From contig DATDEH010000016.1 of the NCBI GenBank assembly GCA_036523395.1, positions 1 through 49,358 of the forward strand: DNA of 49,358 nucleotides. Reading direction: 5' to 3'. Below the pieces are notes generated by a model, which ran no database searches, was not told where the DNA came from, and saw only the letters and a list, made by a program, of their open reading frames with translations. This DNA comes from Candidatus Limnocylindria bacterium. Its GTDB lineage: Bacteria > Chloroflexota > Limnocylindria > P2-11E. A program made the position numbers and the translations under genes. This document shows positions 7,762-16,675 of the stretch, one piece after another (position 1 is the stretch's first letter; each line of letters starts with the position of its first letter).

Positions 7762-8894
7762 TTCCCAAGCGCGAGGAGCTCTCGTGCGATCTCCTGCGCG
7801 GCGTGAGGGCGACCCGCCGCGCGGGCCGCGTTCGCCATCCGGCGCAGGCGATCCGGGTTGTCGATCAGCCCACTCACCTGCGCCGTGAAACGGTCACCGT
7901 CCAGCTCGCCCTCGCGCATGCTGATCGCCGCGCCCGTCTCGACCATCGCGCGCGCGTTCGCATCCTGGTGGCCCTCCATCGCGGCGCCGAATGGCACGAG
8001 CAGGAGCGGTCTGCCGAACGCCAGGGGCTCGGCGATCGACGACGCGCCCGCGCGGCCGATGACCAGATCCGCCGCGGCGAGCGCCCCGCCCATCTCGTCC
8101 CCCAGGAACGCACGCACGATGTAGCGATCCCGCACCTCCGCGGCGAGATTCGCGCGGCGCGCGTCGGCGCGCGCTCCGTGCTTCTCCCCCGTGATGTGGA
8201 GCACGTATGCGCGCCGGAGGATGCGGCCGAGCGCGGACCACAGGGCGTCGTTGATCCTCTCGGATCCCTGGCTTCCCCCGCTGACGACGACGAGCATCGC
8301 GTCCGCCGGGACCGCGAACGTCTCGCGGCCTCTCTCGCGCGTCCACTTCAGCAGCGACGCGCGGATCGGTGTGCCGGCGAGGACGGTGCGCCCTCGCGGC
8401 AGCGAGCGGCGCGCCTGCTCGTACGAAACGCCGATGCGCGAGCAGAACGACGCGAGCAGCCGCGTCGCGCGGCCCGGCAGCGCGTTGCCATCCCAGAGAT
8501 AGACCGGCACAAGCGTGAGACGCGCGGCCAGCGTCACCGGGATCGCGACGATGCCGCCGGTCGTGCAGCACACGTCGGGACGAAATCGCGCCAGTTGAAC
8601 GAGCGCGTCGAAGAACGCGAGCGGCACGCTGACGAGCGTGCGCAGGAACGCGAGGCGCGAGTCCGGGTCTCGCAGCGACGGCATCGGTGTCGCGTGGAAC
8701 GGGATGCCCGCGGCCGGCACGAGCTCAGCTTCTTTGCCGCGACGCCCACCGAGGAAGAGGAATCCCACGTCCGGATCGATCTCGCGTAGCGCCTCCGCGA
8801 TCGCGAGCAGCGGGCTGACGTGCCCGCCCGTCCCGCCGCCGACGAGGAGCACGCGACACGGTCGCTGACGCCGGCGCGGCCTGCCGTCCAACAT
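7752..8894 (-). CDS. murG: UDP-GlcNAc lipid I transferase MurG
   Basis: MurG is the peripheral membrane glycosyltransferase that turns lipid I into lipid II. The 380-residue GT-B protein has the N-terminal loop LLVGGGTGGHVSPLLAIAE, the second glycine-rich loop VVVSGGSQGSERIND, and the donor-site region GRAGASSIAEPLAFGRP...EGHQDANA. I start it at the ATG at 8894. An ATG at 8945 is open too, and neither has a clear Shine-Dalgarno sequence. From 8894 its first 170 nt overlap the end of ftsW in another frame, which is unusual. Confidence 0.93.
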   Translation of the reverse strand: MLDGRPRRRQRPCRVLLVGGGTGGHVSPLLAIAEALREIDPDVGFLFLGGRRGKEAELVPAAGIPFHATPMPSLRDPDSRLAFLRTLVSVPLAFFDALVQLARFRPDVCCTTGGIVAIPVTLAARLTLVPVYLWDGNALPGRATRLLASFCSRIGVSYEQARRSLPRGRTVLAGTPIRASLLKWTRERGRETFAVPADAMLVVVSGGSQGSERINDALWSALGRILRRAYVLHITGEKHGARADARRANLAAEVRDRYIVRAFLGDEMGGALAAADLVIGRAGASSIAEPLAFGRPLLLVPFGAAMEGHQDANARAMVETGAAISMREGELDGDRFTAQVSGLIDNPDRLRRMANAARAAGRPHAAQEIARELLALGKCG

Positions 8895-9984
8895 TGAGGA
8901 GGATACCGACCGCGATGAGCCCGACGCAGAGTGACGATCCGCCATACGAGATGAACGGAAGCGTGATCCCCGTCATCGGGATGAGGCTCGCGACGACGGC
9001 CATGTTCACCCACGCCTGGAACACCAGCCACGTCGTGATGCCCGTCGCGACGAGCGCGCCCATCGCATCGGGCGCACGCAGCGCGATGCGCACGCCGCGA
9101 TACGCGAAGACGAGGAACAGCATGATCACCGCGAGCGTTCCGATGAGACCGAGCTCATCGCCAAGGATCGCGAAGATCGAGTCGGTGTACGGGAACGGGA
9201 GGAAGCCGAACTTCTCACGGCCGGCGCCAAGTCCCTCGCCAGACAGGCCGCCAAGCGCGAGACCGTACAGAGCCTGGATCGCCTGGTAGCCCGCGTCGCG
9301 CGGATCCTTCCACGGATCGATGAACGTCATGAGCCGCTCGACCCGCTCCGGATGCGCGAGCGCACCCGCGAGAGCGAGGACGCCGGAGAGCATCGCCAGC
9401 GCGGCGAACATCCAGAGGCGCGCGCCGGCGACGAAGTACATCGCGAGTGCGACCGCGCCGATGACGATCGCGGTGCCGAGATCCGGCTCGGCGAAGACGA
9501 GCACGCCGATGATGCCCGTGACGAGCACGAAGCCGACCGCTGTTCCGCTGCGTTCGATCCGATCGCGCCGCGCGCCGAGCCAGAAGGCGAGATAGAGGAT
9601 GAGCGCGAGCTTGGCGAACTCCGCCGGCTGGATGCCGACCGGCCCGGCGCGCAGCCAGCGCGCGGCTCCGTTGACGGTCGTCCCGACGCCGGGCACGAGG
9701 ACGGCGCTCAGCAGCAGGATGGCGACGGCGAGGAGCGGAAGGGCGAGCACGCGGTAGCGGTGATAGTCGACGCGCGCCGCCACGAGCATGCCGACCAGGC
9801 CGAGCGTCGCCCACAGCGACTGCCAGCCGAGGAAGTAGCGCGGATCGTCGAGCGCGTCGAGGGCCTTGATCCCGCTCGCGCTGTAGACCATCGCGATCCC
9901 CATCAGGGTGAGCGCGAGGACCACGACGAGGAGGACGAGGTCGTACGACGTCGTGCGTGGCATACCAGGTAGGCGCAGCCTCAC
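8725..9984 (-). CDS. ftsW: SEDS peptidoglycan polymerase FtsW
   Basis: FtsW polymerises lipid II at the septum with its partner PBP, here probably the FtsI product. The 419-residue protein carries about ten membrane helices, the SEDS motif ARWLRAGPVGIQPAEFAKLALI, the loop GEGLGAGREKFGFLPFPYTDSIFAILGDE, and the C-terminal GITLPFISYGGSS. After the last helix comes an Arg-rich tail of about 60 residues encoded within murG. The GTG start overlaps the murD stop in GTGA. If the tail is artefactual, a frameshift near 8890 is the likely cause. Confidence 0.93.
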   Translation of the reverse strand: MRLRLPGMPRTTSYDLVLLVVVLALTLMGIAMVYSASGIKALDALDDPRYFLGWQSLWATLGLVGMLVAARVDYHRYRVLALPLLAVAILLLSAVLVPGVGTTVNGAARWLRAGPVGIQPAEFAKLALILYLAFWLGARRDRIERSGTAVGFVLVTGIIGVLVFAEPDLGTAIVIGAVALAMYFVAGARLWMFAALAMLSGVLALAGALAHPERVERLMTFIDPWKDPRDAGYQAIQALYGLALGGLSGEGLGAGREKFGFLPFPYTDSIFAILGDELGLIGTLAVIMLFLVFAYRGVRIALRAPDAMGALVATGITTWLVFQAWVNMAVVASLIPMTGITLPFISYGGSSLCVGLIAVGILLNVGRQAAPASATVSRAPRRRRDGRARQPAARDRGGATRDRSGRGIPLPRWASRQRS

Positions 9985-11405
9985 GAGCGCACCGGTTCCG
10001 CGAACGACCGCACCAGCGCCGTGAAGCGGTCGCCACGCTCATCGGCGGAGGAGAACATGTCGAACGACGCACATGCCGGAGATAGCAGGACGACGTCGCC
10101 GGAGCGCGCCAGCCTGCGCGCGGCGGTGACCGCGTCTTCGAGCGTGCGAGCGCGCTCCACCGGGAACCCAGCTCGCGCAGCACCGGCGGCATCGAGAGCG
10201 CTCGCGATCTCATCCGCGGCGGCTCCGATGAGCACCGCGGCGCGGGCGCGTTTGGTGACCGCGCGCGCGAGCTCGCCGAAGTCGGCGCCCTTTCCGACAC
10301 CGCCGAGGATCACGACCGCGGGTCGTTCGAACGCCTCGAGCGCTTTGATCGTCGCGTCGGGGGTGGTCGAGGCCGAGTCGTTCACCCAGAGGATGCCGTC
10401 GCTTTCGGCGACCGTCTCGAGACGCCGTGCCACCCCCTCGAACGCACGAAGCTCCGCGCCGATGACGTCAGGCGGTATGTCAAAGATGTCACCGACGATC
10501 GCGGCGGCGAGCGCGTTGGCGATGTTGTGACGGCCCGGGATGCGGAGCTCGCGCGCCGACACGATCGGCGTACGCCGGTCGCCATCCGTCAACACGAGCC
10601 GCCCGTCCGATTCGAGAAAACCACCGTGACGCGGATGCATCGTGAGCGAGAAGCCGCGGACCATCGACGCGGCGCCGGTGTGTATGGCCGTCGTGGTCGG
10701 ATCGTCGAGATTGAGCACCGCGATGTCGCCCGCGCCCTGCCAGGCGACGATGTTGCGTTTGGCGGCGATGTAGTTCTCGCGCGTGCCGTGATGGTCGAGG
10801 TGGTCTTCGCCGATGTTGGTGACCACGGCGACGTGCGGACTGCGCCCGAGCGTTTCGAGCTGGAACGAGGAGAGCTCGAGCACGACGATGTCGTCGCGTG
10901 TCAAGGTGTCGAGCTCCTGGATGATCGCACGCCCGATGTTCCCGCCGACGACCACGCGCCGCGTACCGCGCGACAGGATGCGGCCGATCAGTGTCGTCGT
11001 CGTGGTCTTCCCCTTCGTGCCCGTGACACCGACGATCGTCGCCGGGCATAGCCGGAAGAACAGGCTGATCTCCGTCAACACCGGGATCCGCCGCTGGAGC
11101 GCGCGAAGGATCGTCGCCGAGCGCGGGCGAACGCCGTTGATCACGAACACGAACTCCGCGTCGGCGAGCGCTGCGTCGTCGCTCGATGGCCCGAGCACGA
11201 GCTCGACCGGCGTGTCGCCGACACGCCCGATGCCCTCCGCGAGCTGCTCACGCGATTTCGCGTCGGTGATCGTCACGTGCGCACCGGACGACACGAGGAA
11301 GCGCGCGAGTCCCGACGCGGTGCGCCCCTTGCCGAGCCCGACGATCGTGACGCGCCTGTCGCGGAAGTCCTCGCGTCGGACGTCGGCGTCGAACAGGAGG
11401 CTCAC
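9981..11405 (-). CDS. murD: UDP-MurNAc-L-alanine--D-glutamate ligase MurD
   Basis: MurD adds D-Glu to UDP-MurNAc-L-Ala. The 474-residue product begins with a Rossmann-type domain (VTIVGLGKGRTASGLARFL), followed by the ATP loop GVTGTKGKTTTTTLIG, the central motif NIGEDHLDHHGT, and the C-terminal ligase domain containing NDSASTTPDATIKAL. The frame is open far upstream, but the GTG at 11403-11405 gives a GTGA overlap with the pgeF stop and the right length for the family. Confidence 0.95.
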   Translation of the reverse strand: MSLLFDADVRREDFRDRRVTIVGLGKGRTASGLARFLVSSGAHVTITDAKSREQLAEGIGRVGDTPVELVLGPSSDDAALADAEFVFVINGVRPRSATILRALQRRIPVLTEISLFFRLCPATIVGVTGTKGKTTTTTLIGRILSRGTRRVVVGGNIGRAIIQELDTLTRDDIVVLELSSFQLETLGRSPHVAVVTNIGEDHLDHHGTRENYIAAKRNIVAWQGAGDIAVLNLDDPTTTAIHTGAASMVRGFSLTMHPRHGGFLESDGRLVLTDGDRRTPIVSARELRIPGRHNIANALAAAIVGDIFDIPPDVIGAELRAFEGVARRLETVAESDGILWVNDSASTTPDATIKALEAFERPAVVILGGVGKGADFGELARAVTKRARAAVLIGAAADEIASALDAAGAARAGFPVERARTLEDAVTAARRLARSGDVVLLSPACASFDMFSSADERGDRFTALVRSFAEPVRS

Positions 11406-12103
11406 GCCGGCCTCCCGATGAATCCGAGCTGGGTGCCGTACATCCCATCGGGACCGCGACCGCGGTACGACCAGAGATCCGCACCACCCGAGAGCGTGCA
11501 CACGCCGGACATCTCGATGCGCGTCACGCCCACCGATCGGAGCTGCGCGGTATTCGCCGCCCACAGGTCCATCACGATCCGGTCGCCGACCCTCCGGAGG
11601 CAGCTTTCGCCGATGCGCTCGTTCACAGTCGTCGCGCGCTCCATATCGATCACATAGCAGCACGGACCGATCGCCGGGCCCAGCGACGCGACGAGCCGTT
11701 CGCGGACGGCGCCTCCGGCGACCATGGCCTCAACGAGCGCCTCGGCGACACGCAGGGTCGTGCCCTGCCAGCCGGCGTGGGCGGCGCCGATCGGTCCCTC
11801 CGGATCGGCGACGAGCACCGGCACGCAGTCGGCCGCCGCGACGCCGAGGAGCAGGCCGGGTCGGTCGCTCCACATCGCGTCGGCGGTCGGCCACGGTTCC
11901 GCTGGAGCGTCGACGCGCACGACGTCACTACCGTGCACCTGCCTGACGCGTTTGATGCCGTCGAAGCCGAGCGTCCGCGCGAGCGCCGCGCGATTGCGCG
12001 CCTGCTCCTCGAGCGGATGGCGCGACCCGGCCATGCTCCCCTGCGCCCGCGTGGTGAAGCCGGCGACCAGGCCGAGCGAGCCCAGCAGCGGCGACCAGAG
12101 CAT
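11402..12103 (-). CDS. pgeF: Peptidoglycan editing factor PgeF (YfiH/laccase-domain family)
   Basis: The 233-residue protein belongs to the YfiH/YlmD family, shown in E. coli to remove mis-incorporated L-Ser from peptidoglycan precursors; other members act on purine nucleosides. Metal-site residues are visible as His57 (QVHGSD), Cys93 (ADCVPVL) and His109 (AAHAGWQG), with the family motif GPAIGPCCYVI. I use the ATG at 12103. The frame is open further upstream into mraY, but that part is arginine-rich shadow sequence. It lies inside the precursor-synthesis genes, between mraY and murD, rather than after ftsZ, where it often occurs. Confidence 0.88.
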   Translation of the reverse strand: MLWSPLLGSLGLVAGFTTRAQGSMAGSRHPLEEQARNRAALARTLGFDGIKRVRQVHGSDVVRVDAPAEPWPTADAMWSDRPGLLLGVAAADCVPVLVADPEGPIGAAHAGWQGTTLRVAEALVEAMVAGGAVRERLVASLGPAIGPCCYVIDMERATTVNERIGESCLRRVGDRIVMDLWAANTAQLRSVGVTRIEMSGVCTLSGGADLWSYRGRGPDGMYGTQLGFIGRPA

Positions 12104-12174
12104 CGCATCACGCTCGACCCAGGTCCCGCGCCAGGTCTTCTTCGGCGCACGCGCGGCGCTCCGATCGGCGCGGC

Positions 12175-13161
12175 TCACTTCGGCGTCGCATACGCGAGGA
12201 CCGCCGCCGCGATCCCCGCGACCGCACCGATGAGCCAGAAGCGGATGGTCACCTTCTCCTCGGCCCAGCCGATGAGCTCGAAGTGGTTGTGCAGCGGCGA
12301 CATGCGGAAGATGCGCTTGCCGCGGAGCTTGAAGCTGCCGACCTGGATCATCACCGAGACGGTCTCGGCGACGAAGATGATCCCTAGAACAGGCAGTAGG
12401 AGCACGAACCCGGTGGTCAGCGCGATCGTGGCGAGCGTCGCACCGAGCGCGAGCGCACCGGTGTCGCCCATGATCACTTCCGCCGGGTGCACGTTGAACC
12501 AGAGGAACGCGAGGATCGCGCCGACCATCGCGGCGCAGAAGACCGTGAGCCACGGGAAATTGATGGAGGCGGCGATGAAAGCGACGGACAGGAACGCGAA
12601 TACCGCGGTCCCGCCGGCGAGGCCGTCCATCCCATCGGTCAGGTTCACGCCGTTCGACATCGCGACGATGGTGAAGAGCGCGAGCGCCACGAACAGCGCG
12701 CCGCCGATCTCCCACTCACCGACGAGCGGGACGTACACACCGGTGATGCCGAAGTGGCGTTGGATGTAGATCGCCGCGACGAGACCGACGATGAGCTGCC
12801 AGACGAGCTTGTGGCGACCGCGGATGCCGAAGCCATAACGCACGTTGACGAGGTCGTCGATGGCGCCGAGCAGACCGACGGCGATGAGCGTTCCGATCGG
12901 CACGATCGTCTGCGGGATGAAGACGTCGCGCTGGACCTGCGGCAGCAGTACCAACACGAACAGCCACAGGACGCTCGTGACGCCGATGAAGAGAGCGCCG
13001 CCCATCGTCGGGATGCCCTGCTTGACGTAATGCGACTGCGGACCCTCGGGCCGGATGTTCTGTCCGATCCGGAGCCGCCGCAGCGCGCGGATGTACGGCG
13101 CGCCGAGCACGAGGCCGAGAAGGAACGCCGAGAGCAGCACTCCAAGAGCGAGGATCTCCAC
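12175..13161 (-). CDS. mraY: Phospho-MurNAc-pentapeptide transferase MraY
   Basis: MraY makes lipid I by moving phospho-MurNAc-pentapeptide to undecaprenyl phosphate in the membrane. The 328-residue protein has about ten helices and the family motifs GIPTMGG, GAIDDLVNVR, NLTDGMDGLAGG, MGDTGALALGA and the HNHFELIGWAEEKVTIRFW segment. The aspartates and histidine of the active site are all visible. The GTG start directly follows the murF TAG stop with no spacer. About 70 nt separate its stop from pgeF. Confidence 0.97.
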   Translation of the reverse strand: MEILALGVLLSAFLLGLVLGAPYIRALRRLRIGQNIRPEGPQSHYVKQGIPTMGGALFIGVTSVLWLFVLVLLPQVQRDVFIPQTIVPIGTLIAVGLLGAIDDLVNVRYGFGIRGRHKLVWQLIVGLVAAIYIQRHFGITGVYVPLVGEWEIGGALFVALALFTIVAMSNGVNLTDGMDGLAGGTAVFAFLSVAFIAASINFPWLTVFCAAMVGAILAFLWFNVHPAEVIMGDTGALALGATLATIALTTGFVLLLPVLGIIFVAETVSVMIQVGSFKLRGKRIFRMSPLHNHFELIGWAEEKVTIRFWLIGAVAGIAAAVLAYATPK

Positions 13162-14535
13162 CTAGACCGCGACCGGTCGCACGAGCGTGTCGGCCAACCG
13201 GTCGAGCGCGAGCGAGTGCGAGCCCTTCACCAGGATCGTGTCGCCCTGCTGCTGCATCCGTCGCAGGACGACGAGCGCCTCGCCCGGCTCGCTCGCCCAG
13301 TACGCCTCCGCTAAGCCGGCCGCGCGCGCCGCATCGACGGCGGTGCGCGCCAGCTCACCGATACCGATGAGGACGTCCGTGCTGCGCGCGGCATCGCGGC
13401 CGAGCGCTTCGTGCGCGTCCGCCGAGAAGGATCCGAGCTCGAGCATGTCGCCGAGCACCGCGATCCGCCGTCCGGGCACGTCGCGAAGGACCGCGAGCGC
13501 GGCCTCCACGGCCGCGGGACTCGCGTTGTAGCTGTCGTCGATGACCGTCACGCCGGGGCCGCGGCGCACCTCCATGCGATGCGCGGGCTGCTCCAGCGTC
13601 CCCAGCGTGAGCGCTGCCTCGTCGAGGGGCACACCCAGGGTGTGAGCCGCTCCGAGCGCCGCGAGTGCCGCAGGGACGAGCTGCCGACCGGGGATCGGCA
13701 GCGCAACGGGGACACGCTCGCCCTCGTACTGCGCCGTGAAGCGCAGTCCGGCGAGGCCTTCGGCTCGGATGTCCGTGGCCCGGAGCTGCGCGTCATCGCT
13801 CTCGCCAAAAAGCACGACGCGAGCGCGCGTCCGTGGCGCGAGCGCCCGGACACGCGGGCTGTCGGCGTTGAGCAACGCGATCCCATCGTCGGGCAGTGAC
13901 TCGATGAGCTCCGCCTTTCCCGCGGCGATCGCCTCGACATTCGGTGTGCGCGCGAAGTGGACGGGGATGGCGGGGATCTCCGTGATGATCCCGATGCGCG
14001 GACGTACGAGCCGGCAGAGATCCGCGATCTCGCCCGGGACGTAGAAGCCGAGCTCTATCACGGCGACCTCGTGTGTCGGCTCGAGGCGCAAGAACGTCAG
14101 CGGAACTCCGATCTCGTTGTTGAACGATGCCGCGGTCCGCAGCACGCGGAACCGCGCGCCGAGCGCTGCCGCGGTCGCTTCCTTCGTCGTGGTCTTGCCG
14201 ACGTTCCCGGTGATGCCGACAGCCGGGATCGGATGCGCATCGCGCAGGGCCTCGGCCAGGCGGCGCAGCGCGTGGAGCGGCTGCGAGACCTCGATGAGCA
14301 GCGCATCGTCGGGAGTGGGAACCGCGCGATCGACGACCGCCGCGCGCGCACCTCGCGCAAATGCGTCGGCCACGAACTCGTGGCCGTCCCGTTGATCGCG
14401 GAGCGCGAAGAACACCTCACCTGGCTGAACGATCCGGGAATCGAACGCACCGCCGACGAACCGCTCGTCTGCGCGCGGCGTGCCCTGGATCACACGCCCG
14501 CCCGTCGCCGTTAGTAATTGTTCAAGTGTGAACAC
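13162..14535 (-). CDS. murF: UDP-MurNAc-tripeptide--D-alanyl-D-alanine ligase MurF
   Basis: MurF attaches the D-Ala-D-Ala dipeptide to the UDP-MurNAc-tripeptide. The 457-residue ligase has the N-terminal uridine-binding domain (FDSRIVQPGEVFFAL), the ATP loop GNVGKTTTKEATAAAL, FNNEIGVPLTFL, and the C-terminal motif DDSYNASPAAVEAAL that is typical of MurF. The start is GTG, 20 nt after ftsI. murE, its usual neighbour, is missing here. Confidence 0.95.
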   Translation of the reverse strand: MFTLEQLLTATGGRVIQGTPRADERFVGGAFDSRIVQPGEVFFALRDQRDGHEFVADAFARGARAAVVDRAVPTPDDALLIEVSQPLHALRRLAEALRDAHPIPAVGITGNVGKTTTKEATAAALGARFRVLRTAASFNNEIGVPLTFLRLEPTHEVAVIELGFYVPGEIADLCRLVRPRIGIITEIPAIPVHFARTPNVEAIAAGKAELIESLPDDGIALLNADSPRVRALAPRTRARVVLFGESDDAQLRATDIRAEGLAGLRFTAQYEGERVPVALPIPGRQLVPAALAALGAAHTLGVPLDEAALTLGTLEQPAHRMEVRRGPGVTVIDDSYNASPAAVEAALAVLRDVPGRRIAVLGDMLELGSFSADAHEALGRDAARSTDVLIGIGELARTAVDAARAAGLAEAYWASEPGEALVVLRRMQQQGDTILVKGSHSLALDRLADTLVRPVAV

Positions 14536-14555
14536 CAGCGAATGGTAGCGAGCGA

Positions 14556-16238
14556 TCAGGGCCGGTCCGGCTGCACGCGCGCGTTACGGAGCACGTCAAG
14601 AGCGAGATCATGGAACGCATCCATCGCCGTGACGGTCCCGAGCAGCTTCGTCTGGGGCCGCTCGAGCACGACGACGACGGCAAAGCGAGGATCGCTCGCT
14701 GGGACGAAGCCCGCGAACGACGAGATGTAGGCATCGTCGACGTACCGGCCGTCGTCGCTGGGGATCTGCGCGGTGCCCGTCTTCCCGCCGACGCTGTAGC
14801 CAGGCAAGCTCGCTCCATGCGCGATGCCACGATCGACCGTGGACACGAGCATCGTGCGCAGCGTGTCGGCGGTGTCGGCACCGATCGGGCTGCGGATGGC
14901 GACCGGCGCGGTGCGGTGCTCCCCATCCGCATCGCGCGTCGCCGCCACCACGTGCGGCCGGTACAGCGTGCCGCCGTTCGCGATCGCCGCATACGCCATC
15001 GCGAGCTGCAGCGGGGTCACGGCGATGCCCTGACCGTACGCGACCGTGCCGACATCCACGGGATACCACTCCGCCAGTGGACGTACCGCACCCGAGGCCT
15101 CGGCGGCCAGATCGATGCCGGTTGCGTCTCCGAACCCGAAAGCGCGCAGGTACTGGTACAGCGGCTCCTGGCCAAGCTTGGACGCGACGAACACCGCGCC
15201 CGCGTTCGCGGAGCGCTCGAGGATCTGCGTGACGGTCGTCGTCCCATAGACCTTGCCCTGCGCGTTGCACAGCCGCCGTCCACCGATGACCATGCAGCCC
15301 TTGTCTTCGTAGGTCGTCGTCGGCGTCACGACTCCCTTGTCGATCCCAGCCGCGATCGTGACCGCCTTCATCGTCGATCCCGGCTCGAACGTCCATGACA
15401 CCGCGCGGTCTTGCAGTGACAAAGGATCTGCGACCGCGACGCGTGCTGGATCGAAGGTCGGCCAGGACGCGAGCGCGAGGATCGCCCCGTCGCGTGGGTC
15501 CAGGACGATGATCGAGCCGCCCGGAGCCTTCTCGCGTTCGACCGCGCGTCGGAGCGCCTGCTCGGCCGCGGTCTGCACGACGACGTCGATCGTGAGGACG
15601 AGATCCGCGCCGTTCTTCGGCGGCACGGCGGTCCGGAGACCGAGCGCGAGCTCGCGATCCTTCCCGTCACGTTCGACGACGAGCCGGCCTGGGACGCCGC
15701 GTAGCACCTTGTCGTACGCGCCCTCGACACCGTACTGGCCGACGCCCTCGTCGTTCACGAAACCCAGGACGTGAGCGGCCAGCGCGTCATTCGGATAAAG
15801 GCGCTTCGGCTCGGGCTCGAAACCCAGACCGGGGATCGCAAGAGCCTCGACCGCGCGCGCGACCGGCTCGGGCAGACGCCGTTTCAGGTAGAGCCATTCG
15901 GCGCCCGAGTCCAGCGCGGCGCGGATCGTCGCTGCGGGAGTCGCCAGGACAGGCGCGAGCTTCGCCGCCGCGACGGCGTGATCGGGGATCCGTTTCGGTA
16001 TGGCGTACAGGGAACGGAGGTCGACGGTCGTGGCGAGGACCTGACCGCTTCGGTCGCGGATCACCCCGCGCTGCGCCTCTACCACGAGCTCACTGCGCAC
16101 CTGATCCGTTGCGCCTTCGAGCAGAGCGGCCCGGCCAATGGTCTGCCAGTACCCGACGCGCAGCGAAAGCAGGAGCGTCGCGACGGCGAAGAGCGCGAAC
16201 AGGACGCGCAGACGGCTCCGCGAGATCCCTTCCGTCAC
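14556..16238 (-). CDS. ftsI: Septal penicillin-binding protein 2/FtsI transpeptidase
   Basis: This class B PBP cross-links septal peptidoglycan and partners with FtsW. The 560-residue protein has one N-terminal membrane helix (about residues 11-30), the PBP dimerisation domain with RGVIRDRSG, and a transpeptidase domain with the three catalytic motifs: STMK (Ser288, Lys291), SAN (343-345) and KTG (486-488). There is no PASTA domain. GGAGGAAGA lies just before the GTG start. The pair Cys315/Cys324 could form a disulfide outside the cell. Confidence 0.95.
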   Translation of the reverse strand: MTEGISRSRLRVLFALFAVATLLLSLRVGYWQTIGRAALLEGATDQVRSELVVEAQRGVIRDRSGQVLATTVDLRSLYAIPKRIPDHAVAAAKLAPVLATPAATIRAALDSGAEWLYLKRRLPEPVARAVEALAIPGLGFEPEPKRLYPNDALAAHVLGFVNDEGVGQYGVEGAYDKVLRGVPGRLVVERDGKDRELALGLRTAVPPKNGADLVLTIDVVVQTAAEQALRRAVEREKAPGGSIIVLDPRDGAILALASWPTFDPARVAVADPLSLQDRAVSWTFEPGSTMKAVTIAAGIDKGVVTPTTTYEDKGCMVIGGRRLCNAQGKVYGTTTVTQILERSANAGAVFVASKLGQEPLYQYLRAFGFGDATGIDLAAEASGAVRPLAEWYPVDVGTVAYGQGIAVTPLQLAMAYAAIANGGTLYRPHVVAATRDADGEHRTAPVAIRSPIGADTADTLRTMLVSTVDRGIAHGASLPGYSVGGKTGTAQIPSDDGRYVDDAYISSFAGFVPASDPRFAVVVVLERPQTKLLGTVTAMDAFHDLALDVLRNARVQPDRP

Positions 16239-16286
16239 TCTTCCTCCGTAATGAGGCGCTCGCTCCCCAGCAGCGCCTCCGCGACG

Positions 16287-16646
16287 TCAGCGCCTGGCGG
16301 CGATCGGCTCCGCTTGGACCACTTGGACCGCGGCGGCACGCACCAGGCCGAGGCGCCTCGCCTCGGCTTCGATGCGTGCGGGGGAATCGAGTCGCGCGCT
16401 CTCCACCTCGAGAAGGGCGTTCTGCCGTCGCAGCTCATCGCGCTGCTGCTCGAGGCGCTGCGCCTCGTAGCCGCGCGTCGCGACGGTGGTCGCCTGGGAG
16501 AGATAGAGGACGGTCAAGAGGAACACCGCGCAGATCGCCGCCGAGACGACGACGAACGTGCGCACTTCCCAGGTGGTGCCGGCCCCGTGCCGTCGGCGCG
16601 GAGTCGCGTGCGCGCTGCGCGAGCGCGACGGAAATTGGCGGCGCAT
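16287..16646 (-). CDS. ftsL: FtsL-like bitopic divisome protein
   Basis: The 119-residue protein has a basic cytoplasmic tail, one membrane helix (about residues 30-50, FVVVSAAICAVFLLTVLYL) and a Leu/Glu/Arg-rich coiled coil (about 55-95). This layout and the position between rsmH and ftsI are those of FtsL, which activates the FtsWI complex together with FtsB and FtsQ. Sequence identity in the family is low, so the call rests on architecture and synteny. The ATG start is 30 nt after the rsmH stop. Confidence 0.8.
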   Translation of the reverse strand: MRRQFPSRSRSAHATPRRRHGAGTTWEVRTFVVVSAAICAVFLLTVLYLSQATTVATRGYEAQRLEQQRDELRRQNALLEVESARLDSPARIEAEARRLGLVRAAAVQVVQAEPIAARR

Positions 16647-16675
16647 CGGCGCCGCCCTGACCGCCTGCGCGGCGA

